5,272 nt of DNA from contig CALHWA010000111.1 of the NCBI GenBank assembly GCA_938036845.1, forward strand, positions 1-5,272, read 5' to 3'. Position 1 is the first letter of the stretch, and each line of letters opens with the position of its first letter. This document shows, one piece after another, positions 1-5,019 of the stretch. The notes beneath the pieces were generated by a model, which saw nothing but the letters and a program-made list of their open reading frames with translations, searched no databases and was not told the origin of the DNA. The translations under genes were made by a program, and so were the position numbers. Source of the DNA: an uncultured Candidatus Saccharibacteria bacterium. GTDB taxonomy: Bacteria; Patescibacteriota; Saccharimonadia; Saccharimonadales; Saccharimonadaceae.

Positions 1-1030
1 CGAAGGTCTTTTCGCCCAGCAATGTCGCTGCTTTGTGGTCGTGCAATGCTCCCGCTACGATCTCGCTGGCACTGGCGCTATTGCCATTGACGAGGACAGT
101 TGTCTTCATCCCCTTGAGCAGTGCTTGGCCACTACTGTGCACCGTGTCTCGCACGACGTCGCCAGACTTCTCCACTACTATGACTTTGTTCTCAAGCCAC
201 AGGCTTGCGACCTCGCGAGCAGCCGTTACATAGCCGCCACCGTTGTCGCGTAGGTCGAGCACCACAGCCCGCACCCCCTGCTGGACAAACTGCTCTGCCG
301 CTTGACGCGCAAGTCGGCCAGTTTGGTCATCAAACCGGGTAATGGTGAGGATACCCACGCCATCGCGAATCTGGCTACGCACACTGGCGTCACTTACCTT
401 GGCCCGGACGATAGTGTACTCTTCGGTCGATTCCTCACGTTGCATCACAAGCTTGACGGTTGTACCGGCCTCACCCCGCACTTTGCCAGCCACTACCTCA
501 GAGTTCTGCCCTTCCACCGATTGGCCATTAATACTGCGGAAGATATCGCCGGCCCGCAAGCCTGCTTTAGCTGCTGGTGAGTCATCGACGACGCGCACTA
601 CTGTTGGATGGTTGCCCCGTGATGCAATCTCCACGCCAATACCGCTCACTTCGCCATTGAGGCTGCGGTCGAACTGCTCGGTCTCTTGCTTGTCCATGTA
701 GGTAGTGTAGGGGTCGCCAGTAGCCGCAGCTAGGCCACGATTAGCGCCATCGATCAGCTTCGTATCGTCCAGTTTACCATCATATTCTGCTTTGAGCTTG
801 CGATAGGTCTGCTGCACACTACTCAGGTCAATGCTATCGGCTGACACTTTGAGGCCAAAGACTGGTGCAATCGCCGCATAGAGCTTGTCGGCATGCATCC
901 CTGCCACAAAGCCAGCCCCCAGTAGCAGCACCGCCACGAGCAAGGCCGTTAGCTGCGAGATAGTCAGCTTCTTTGGTTCATCATAGTCATATTTCGAGCG
1001 GCTCGCGCTCGCCGTGTCACTCCGTACCAT
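1..1030 (-). CDS. ctpA: S41 family C-terminal processing peptidase (CtpA/Prc-like), partial, 3' end beyond window
   Basis: I translated this strand by hand: an open frame of 343 codons runs from ATG (1030-1028) off the left edge. Order: a short charged cytoplasmic N-terminus (about 1-23), one hydrophobic anchor (about 24-45), a helical region ending in a GDPYT motif (105-109) typical of the family, a PDZ domain (about 118-205, with SGIGVEI and SPAAKAGLRAGDIF), then the S41 core with LDLRDNGGG (258-266, in place of the commoner RNNPGG) and NGNSASASEI (315-324). By analogy with D1 processing protease the middle Ser of SASASE (S320) should be the nucleophile. The catalytic Lys normally follows GE-x-TFGKG, and the window ends right at GEKTF, so the Lys cannot be checked. 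The family cleaves exported or membrane proteins near exposed C-termini, outside the membrane. Start choice: the ATG sits 8 nt after a perfect -10 box and no SD is visible. The family call is firm; the symbol is family-level. Confidence 0.93.
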   Translation of the reverse strand, partial: MVRSDTASASRSKYDYDEPKKLTISQLTALLVAVLLLGAGFVAGMHADKLYAAIAPVFGLKVSADSIDLSSVQQTYRKLKAEYDGKLDDTKLIDGANRGLAAATGDPYTTYMDKQETEQFDRSLNGEVSGIGVEIASRGNHPTVVRVVDDSPAAKAGLRAGDIFRSINGQSVEGQNSEVVAGKVRGEAGTTVKLVMQREESTEEYTIVRAKVSDASVRSQIRDGVGILTITRFDDQTGRLARQAAEQFVQQGVRAVVLDLRDNGGGYVTAAREVASLWLENKVIVVEKSGDVVRDTVHSSGQALLKGMKTTVLVNGNSASASEIVAGALHDHKAATLLGEKTF

Positions 1031-1039
1031 ACTATGGTA
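1025..1039. promoter_or_regulatory. 15-bp perfect dyad over the S41 gene start codon (candidate operator)
   Basis: TACCATA and TATGGTA form perfectly complementary 7-bp arms around a single central base (1032). The dyad begins at the last base of the -10 box and covers the predicted transcription start and the ATG. It could be a repressor site or, in RNA, a very weak hairpin with too small a loop; a DNA operator is the more plausible reading. No cognate regulator is identifiable in the window. Confidence 0.4.
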
Positions 1040-1066
1040 TTATACTACGCTCGGGCGGTGTGGCAA
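1039..1066 (-). promoter_or_regulatory. sigma-70-type promoter of the S41 peptidase gene, predicted leaderless
   Basis: Read on the minus strand: -35 TTGCCA (1066-1061, 5/6 to consensus), a 16-nt spacer, and a perfect -10 TATAAT (1044-1039). Only 8 nt separate the -10 from the ATG at 1030, so transcription should start at or within a base or two of the start codon. This is seen in sequence; the transcription start itself is inferred. Confidence 0.75.
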
Positions 1067-1101
1067 AAGAATGTGAATAGCGCACCGAGGATCCAACCCC
1101 C

Positions 1102-1129
1102 TTGCATTTTTGCCTCATCCTCGTATAAT
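1102..1129 (+). promoter_or_regulatory. promoter of the plus-strand hypothetical gene
   Basis: A perfect -10 TATAAT lies at 1124-1129, with a weak -35 TTGCAT at 1102-1107 and a 16-nt spacer. Predicted transcription start is near 1136, giving a leader of about 35 nt that carries a GAGG Shine-Dalgarno (1161-1164) 7 nt before the ATG at 1172. The promoter is divergent from that of the S41 peptidase; the two -35 boxes are 35 bp apart, so one bound protein could affect both. Confidence 0.65.
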
Positions 1130-1171
1130 AGGCAATTACCATTCTTTAATCAAAACGAGTGAGGTTATCTA

Positions 1172-1888
1172 ATGTCTCTTGCCGTTGTCAGCGCAAAAGA
1201 AGCGCCTGTTTACCCATTACCATCCACTGTTGAGAGCGACTCACAACTGCTTGCTGAGCGCGTTTCTCCTCGGGCTAGTCAGGTTGGTTATCTTGCGCTT
1301 GTTGCCGAATTGCCGACTGCTCCATGCCGTAGCAATGAGGAGTTCGATGTGATGTGTATTATCGACAACGAACGCCAGCAGCGCGAGCAAATCCTTCACG
1401 GTGTCATCGACAGCCTCACACGCATCATTGCCGGGATGAGAAATAGCGCCCGTGGTGACCAGCCGCCCATCACCATCACACATAGTGAGATTACCTACTC
1501 GGTGCATTATTTCTACGAGCGCTGTCTCGACTGCCGCGATTGTGGCCACGGTTTTGACCAAGACCTCTTGGCACAGGAGCAGCACAGCTTTACCTACGGT
1601 GGTGAGAAGCCGCCCAGCACGAGCGAGGCGGTTAGCAACGTCAAAGAGCTCTTTGCCCTGCTAGCCCAGATGGCTCAGGCCGATACACGCACCGCCTTTA
1701 GCAACAGCTACATTGCCCAGCTGCCCACTGACACCCAGCCCCTCCGGCGCTGCGAGAGCGATGATCCAATTGGCACAGAGTATAACCAGTATGGGTGCCG
1801 AGTTGGCCCGCGCGAGGCGGACAATACCACTGATATAGGCACTACCCAGACCGACATCCCACACCAACCTACCCTGTCTGCAGCGTAG
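1172..1888 (+). CDS. hypothetical soluble protein with a CxxCxxCGH cysteine cluster
   Basis: I do not recognise this 238-residue protein. It is supported as real by a good promoter, an SD (GAGG, 7-nt spacing), an uninterrupted frame and a stop (TAG) just before a terminator hairpin. There is no signal peptide or membrane segment, so it is probably cytoplasmic. Residues 1-50 look loosely structured; about 56-115 contain a likely helix (66-90) and a strand-rich stretch ending in SVHYFYERC; then comes C118-x2-C121-x2-C124-G-H126, which could bind a metal. Residues 153-172 are probably helical, and the tail after 185 is polar and low in hydrophobics, probably disordered, with two more Cys (194, 209). 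It is the only plus-strand gene here, between two minus-strand cell-envelope genes, so it is its own transcription unit. Segments around 40-90 could suggest a small alpha/beta fold, but no family call is justified. Confidence 0.75.
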   Translation: MSLAVVSAKEAPVYPLPSTVESDSQLLAERVSPRASQVGYLALVAELPTAPCRSNEEFDVMCIIDNERQQREQILHGVIDSLTRIIAGMRNSARGDQPPITITHSEITYSVHYFYERCLDCRDCGHGFDQDLLAQEQHSFTYGGEKPPSTSEAVSNVKELFALLAQMAQADTRTAFSNSYIAQLPTDTQPLRRCESDDPIGTEYNQYGCRVGPREADNTTDIGTTQTDIPHQPTLSAA

Positions 1889-1909
1889 ACCTCGAGAGTT
1901 CCAACCAGC

Positions 1910-1943
1910 AAAAAAACGACCACCGTTACTTAGGTGGTCGTTT
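1910..1943 (-). terminator. intrinsic terminator of the ftsE-ftsX-hydrolase operon
   Basis: Perfect 11-bp arms (1914-1924 and 1933-1943) enclose an 8-nt loop (1925-1932). Read on the minus strand the hairpin runs straight into seven T residues (1916-1910), starting 17 nt after the hydrolase stop codon: a canonical Rho-independent terminator. Read on the plus strand it lies 25 nt after the hypothetical gene's stop but is followed by only three T (part of the stem) and then GC-rich sequence, so it would be weaker in that direction. Confidence 0.88.
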
Positions 1944-1960
1944 GCGCTCTATATTCTCTC

Positions 1961-3214
1961 TTATAGATAGATATACGTATCATACGTACTGGCAGGTACC
2001 GTCATTTCGCTGTAGTGGCCCCAGCCAGGGCCACCGGCATTGAAGTAATTGAACTGGCTAATGCGGACAGTGTTGCTACCGGCATCGTAGCCTTCGATAT
2101 AGACAATGTGCCCATACTGCCCTGCCGAGATGACGCCAAGGGCATTGGCCCGTGGGGTGCGGCCGGTTGAGAAGCCAGCATTGCGAGCGGCAGCCGGCCA
2201 CATATTGGCATTGCCCCAGTAGCGTGGTGCGTAGCCAGTCTTTTGGTAGGTCTTCCAGGCAGTGTAGCTTACACACTGGCGGCAGCCATAGCCCAGTGGA
2301 TCTTCGCCACCACCAGATGCGCCACCGTGCGACAGCGCATTGGCATCAACGGTACAGCCGCCAGCCCATGGGTAGCCACCCATCGAACCATCACCAGAGC
2401 TAATACCGAGTGAACCACCGCCACCAGCGTTGCGGATGGCCGCTTGGATGGCATCCTGCTGCGCCTTCTGGACGCGGGCTTTCTCACTCTCGCGGTCGGC
2501 GGTGAGTTTTTGGTAATTTGCTTCTTCGTTTTGCGTGCGGGCAAGGAGGTCTGCTTGCTCGCGCTCCTTGGCAGCGAGGGCTTCGCGGGCATTCTTTTGG
2601 TCTGCCAGGACACGCTCGACTTCCTTCTTTTGCTCTTCTAGCTGCTTTTTGAGCTTATTGACGCGGGTGATTGTCTCGCTCAGCGTGGTCTGGATGCTAT
2701 CGCGGCGATCTTGCTCCACCACATAGTCGCCAAGGCTCCGGCTACTCGCCAGCATCTCCAGCGGGCTGATAGTGCGGTCGACGTACATATCGGCCAGCGT
2801 GTCGCCCAAGGCGTCTTGGTTGGCCTTGATATCGCGCTTGGTCTGGGCGATTTTCTCCTGCAGTTGGTCGTGCTTCTTCTGGCTAATGTCGATCTGCGCT
2901 TGGATCATTGCCTTCTGCTTGGACAAAACTTCGAGCTCATTTTGCAAGCTCTTTGCCTTCTCGTTCAGCTCCTTGGCCTGCGACTGATACTGCCCAATCT
3001 CCTTATTAAGCGCATCGATCTGCCGCTGGTATTCCTCCTGCGACACGGCCGAGGCAGTCCCGGTGGTCACCCCGAGGTAGGTGCTAACTGGCGTACTCAG
3101 CGCCATAATCACGGCAGCTGCCACGATGACCGACTTGGTGGCAAGCCCCTTGGTTTTTTTGGGTGCGGCCACAGCAGTGTGGGCACGCGAAACAGATGTG
3201 GTGGATTGTTTCAT
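1961..3214 (-). CDS. exported coiled-coil CHAP-domain peptidoglycan hydrolase (PcsB-like), probable FtsEX partner
   Basis: From the ATG at 3214 the protein has 417 residues. A Lys-rich N-terminus precedes a hydrophobic stretch (about 28-49) and an A-S-A signal-peptidase-like site (54-56). Residues 57 to about 258 are a long heptad-rich coiled coil in two arms broken near 135-170, as in PcsB and EnvC. A Gly/Ser linker (264-280) leads to a CHAP amidase/endopeptidase domain (about 283-417) with catalytic C314 (in RQCVSYTAW), H369 (in YGHIVYIEGY) and probably E374. C287 and C311 could form a disulfide. The domain order and position directly after ftsEX match the streptococcal FtsEX-PcsB module, in which the hydrolase is held inactive until FtsX moves its coiled coil. 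It should act on septal peptidoglycan outside the membrane. The frame stays open upstream to 3364 inside ftsX, but that extension is not credible. GTG (3253) or TTG (3250) starts with a strong SD are real alternatives and would add 13 or 12 residues. Confidence 0.9.
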   Translation of the reverse strand: MKQSTTSVSRAHTAVAAPKKTKGLATKSVIVAAAVIMALSTPVSTYLGVTTGTASAVSQEEYQRQIDALNKEIGQYQSQAKELNEKAKSLQNELEVLSKQKAMIQAQIDISQKKHDQLQEKIAQTKRDIKANQDALGDTLADMYVDRTISPLEMLASSRSLGDYVVEQDRRDSIQTTLSETITRVNKLKKQLEEQKKEVERVLADQKNAREALAAKEREQADLLARTQNEEANYQKLTADRESEKARVQKAQQDAIQAAIRNAGGGGSLGISSGDGSMGGYPWAGGCTVDANALSHGGASGGGEDPLGYGCRQCVSYTAWKTYQKTGYAPRYWGNANMWPAAARNAGFSTGRTPRANALGVISAGQYGHIVYIEGYDAGSNTVRISQFNYFNAGGPGWGHYSEMTVPASTYDTYIYL

Positions 3215-3221
3215 ATTTCTT

Positions 3222-3250
3222 ATGGTAACAAGCGGTGTGTGCTTTGTCAA
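3222..3250 (-). promoter_or_regulatory. internal promoter ahead of the CHAP hydrolase gene
   Basis: On the minus strand a perfect -35 TTGACA (3250-3245), a 17-nt spacer and -10 TACCAT (3227-3222, keeping the TA...AT positions) lie in the 59-nt gap after ftsX. The -10 ends 7 nt before the ATG at 3214, so a transcript from here would again be leaderless. This would let the hydrolase be made independently of ftsEX. Confidence 0.55.
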
Positions 3251-3256
3251 CACGGG

Positions 3257-3264
3257 CCTCCTTT
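3257..3264 (-). promoter_or_regulatory. strong Shine-Dalgarno for GTG/TTG starts of the CHAP hydrolase on the operon mRNA
   Basis: AAAGGAGG lies 9 nt after the ftsX stop. It stands 3 nt before an in-frame GTG (3253-3251) and 6 nt before an in-frame TTG (3250-3248), but 42 nt before the ATG at 3214, too far to serve it. Spacing favours TTG. A match this good in so short a gap is unlikely by chance, so readthrough mRNA from ftsE probably starts the hydrolase here, 12-13 residues earlier. Confidence 0.6.
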
Positions 3265-3273
3265 GTATCAATG

Positions 3274-4254
3274 CTAAATCTTTAGGTAACGGCGGGTGGC
3301 CACCAGCGATGAGATGACGCCAATGCATGCGCCCAGTGCCATCATCACCAGGGCGATGAGCCACCAGTAGGATGCTGCCATATCAATGGTGGGCTGGAGA
3401 GCAACCCCCCACTTCTTGAGCGAATTGCCCGAGAGGAAGAGCGTAATAATGCCCAGCGTGGTCGCAATCACTGCGGCGATCACGCCATACACCACAGCCT
3501 CCACAAGGAATGGCCCGCGAATAAAGCCACGGTCGGCGCCAATCAGCTTCATCATTTCGATCTCATCGCGTCGGTTGAAGATCGCCATACGGATGGTGTT
3601 GAAGATAATCAAGAACGAGATGGCAATAAAGAGCACACTAGCCGCTACCCCCGCCTTTTGCGACATATGCGTCCACTCTGCAATGCGCGTCGTACCGTTG
3701 CGCCGCTGGCTCATAAAGGTTGGCGTTTGGGTGGCGCTAATCAACGGTTTGAGCGCAGAATTCGTATTGACGAAGTCTATCAGCTGCGATGTATCGTTAT
3801 TGTCATGCAGGGTGATGCGGATCGTCGCGGGCAGCGAATTCGTCGCCTCCTTAAGGGCGTTCAGTTTAGCCTCATCGTCCTTGTTGGCCTTGGCAAATTG
3901 CTCCTTGGCTTCCTCTGTGCTAATGAAGCGGACTGACTCGACGTTGCTGAGGCGGCGCAAGCTCACCAGCACCGGCTGAGCGCGCTCCTCTGAGACATCA
4001 GGGCGGAGGTAGATCGAGCGGTCGATATCCTTGTTGATGGCCTGAGCGGTATCAGCAAGTGAACGCTGGGCGACAAAGGTAGTAAAAACAATAAGCAGTG
4101 TAATCGTCATCACAAGTGTGGCAGCAACGGTTAGCCACGCGTTGCGGCTAAAGTTATTAACGCCATAGCGGCACATCCGGACAAACGTCAGCCACTGGCG
4201 ACGGCGGCGCTTTTGCTGCATCAAGGCGCGGGCGGTATCTTTGCGGCGACTCAT
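3274..4254 (-). CDS. ftsX: cell division protein FtsX (membrane subunit of the FtsEX complex)
   Basis: 326 residues, the usual length for the family. A basic cytoplasmic N-terminus (1-38, with a KRRRRQ run) leads into TM1 (about 40-62), a large extracytoplasmic domain (about 64-198), TM2 (about 202-224), a short cytoplasmic loop, TM3 (about 249-274) and TM4 (about 297-319), ending in a short basic tail. The hallmark FtsX stretch NTIRMAIFNRRDEIEMMKL(I)GA after TM2 (219-240) is present; this region couples to the FtsE ATPase. The outer domain is expected to bind the coiled coil of a wall hydrolase, and the next gene encodes one. The ATG overlaps the ftsE stop (ATGA), indicating translational coupling; a GAGGGAG sequence (4270-4264) lies 9 nt upstream within ftsE. 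Stop is TAG. Start and identity are both secure. Confidence 0.96.
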   Translation of the reverse strand: MSRRKDTARALMQQKRRRRQWLTFVRMCRYGVNNFSRNAWLTVAATLVMTITLLIVFTTFVAQRSLADTAQAINKDIDRSIYLRPDVSEERAQPVLVSLRRLSNVESVRFISTEEAKEQFAKANKDDEAKLNALKEATNSLPATIRITLHDNNDTSQLIDFVNTNSALKPLISATQTPTFMSQRRNGTTRIAEWTHMSQKAGVAASVLFIAISFLIIFNTIRMAIFNRRDEIEMMKLIGADRGFIRGPFLVEAVVYGVIAAVIATTLGIITLFLSGNSLKKWGVALQPTIDMAASYWWLIALVMMALGACIGVISSLVATRRYLKI

Positions 4255-4934
4255 TGACGGTAACTCCCTCTGGCTTGGTCGTGCGTGATCTTGCCATGCT
4301 CAATGGTAATAACACGGCGCTTGAGCCGATTAACGATCTCGACATTGTGAGTGGTCAGTAGCACGGTGGTGCCATATTTATTAATCTTCTCGAGCAAGCG
4401 GACGATATCCCAGCTGTGCTTAGGGTCGAGGTTACCAGTGGGCTCATCAGCGATAAGAATCTTGGGCTGACGCACGACGGCACGGGCAATCGCCACGCGC
4501 TGGCGTTCACCACCACTGAGCTGGTGCGGAAATTGCTTCTCTTTGCCCCGGAGGCCGACGAGATCGATCACCTTAGGTACTGTGTTCTTGATCTCACGGT
4601 TGCTCATACCTGCAATCTCCAGCGCAAAAGCGACGTTCTCAAAGACGGTGCGCTGCGGCAATAGCTTAAAATCCTGAAACACCACACCAATCTTGCGGCG
4701 CAGCAGTGGAATATGCTTATCCTTAAGGGTGTCGTAGTCGATACCACCGACTACAATTTTGCCCGTTGTGGGCTTCTCTTCGCGGGTGAGGAGCTTGAGC
4801 AGCGTGCTCTTACCAGCCCCGCTCGTGCCAATAATAACGACGAACTCATTGGGCTCAACATGTAAACTCACCCGATCAAGCGCCGGCTTGGCGTCCTTAT
4901 CATACCGTTTGGTTACTCTGTCTAACAATATCAC
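4251..4934 (-). CDS. ftsE: cell division ATP-binding protein FtsE
   Basis: 227 residues, a single ABC nucleotide-binding domain of typical FtsE length. Walker A GTSGAGKST (36-44), Q-loop Q87 in VFQDFKLLPQRTVFENV, signature LSGGERQR (139-146), Walker B ILIADE (159-164) followed by PTGNLDP, and H-loop H196 in LTTHN are all intact, so it should be an active ATPase on the inner face of the membrane working with FtsX. The family resembles LolD/MacB-type ATPases, but the short length and directly overlapping ftsX settle the call. The start is GTG (4934-4932), giving the standard MILLDRVTKRYDK opening; no upstream in-frame ATG is near, and the ATG at 4950 is out of frame. There is no SD; a -10 box ends 6 nt before the GTG, suggesting a leaderless mRNA. 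First gene of the operon. Confidence 0.96.
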   Translation of the reverse strand: MILLDRVTKRYDKDAKPALDRVSLHVEPNEFVVIIGTSGAGKSTLLKLLTREEKPTTGKIVVGGIDYDTLKDKHIPLLRRKIGVVFQDFKLLPQRTVFENVAFALEIAGMSNREIKNTVPKVIDLVGLRGKEKQFPHQLSGGERQRVAIARAVVRQPKILIADEPTGNLDPKHSWDIVRLLEKINKYGTTVLLTTHNVEIVNRLKRRVITIEHGKITHDQARGSYRQ

Positions 4935-4947
4935 TATACCAGTATAG
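4934..4947. promoter_or_regulatory. 14-bp dyad spanning the ftsE -10 box and start codon
   Basis: CTATAC and GTATAG are perfectly complementary 6-bp arms around a 2-bp centre. The dyad covers the whole -10 hexamer, the predicted transcription start and the first base of the GTG. It is placed like the dyad at 1025-1039, although the sequences differ. AT-rich promoter composition makes a chance dyad fairly easy, so this is a candidate operator only. Confidence 0.3.
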
Positions 4948-4949
4948 CA
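4941..4949 (-). promoter_or_regulatory. extended -10 promoter of the ftsE operon, predicted leaderless
   Basis: On the minus strand TG-C-TATACT (4949-4941) is an extended -10 element with 5/6 match in the hexamer. No good -35 is visible 15-19 nt upstream, as expected for extended -10 promoters. Six nucleotides separate it from the GTG at 4934, placing the transcription start on or next to the start codon. Confidence 0.6.
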
Positions 4950-4955
4950 TATGGC

Positions 4956-5017
4956 TGAGGGATGGAGCGAGAAAGGAGTGGTTGATCAAACAAAATACAG
5001 CCAAGCACCATCCCTCA
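4956..5017. repeat. inverted repeat with 42-nt loop between the upstream gene and ftsE
   Basis: TGAGGGATGG (4956-4965) and CCATCCCTCA (5008-5017) are perfect 10-bp arms filling most of the 85-nt gap. On the minus strand the first arm starts 3 nt after the upstream stop codon and the second ends 7 nt before the ftsE extended -10 box. There is no T-tract after it, so it is not a canonical terminator. An 8-bp palindrome TTGATCAA (4982-4989) sits in the loop. It could be a stabilising or attenuating mRNA hairpin on readthrough transcripts, or a protein-binding site. Confidence 0.5.
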
Positions 5018-5019
5018 TC

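Noticed and set aside
33..701. Several plus-strand frames over the left end
   Set aside because: All are antisense to the S41 peptidase, whose PDZ and active-site motifs are unambiguous.
1241..1585. 114-codon minus-strand open frame opposite the hypothetical gene
   Set aside because: No initiation signals, while the plus strand has promoter, SD and terminator. Since neither protein is recognised, a small doubt remains.
2711..3277. 188-codon plus-strand open frame with Leu-rich translation
   Set aside because: It is antisense to the hydrolase coiled coil; the Leu richness is the complement of Gln/Lys/Glu heptad codons. No promoter or SD seen.
3215..3364. N-terminal extension of the hydrolase frame to an ATG at 3364 (467 residues)
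   Set aside because: It overlaps ftsX by about 90 nt, is rich in Pro/His/Arg with no export or fold logic, and no SD or promoter supports that ATG.
3386..3979. 197-codon plus-strand open frame
   Set aside because: It lies wholly antisense to ftsX, which has clear family motifs.
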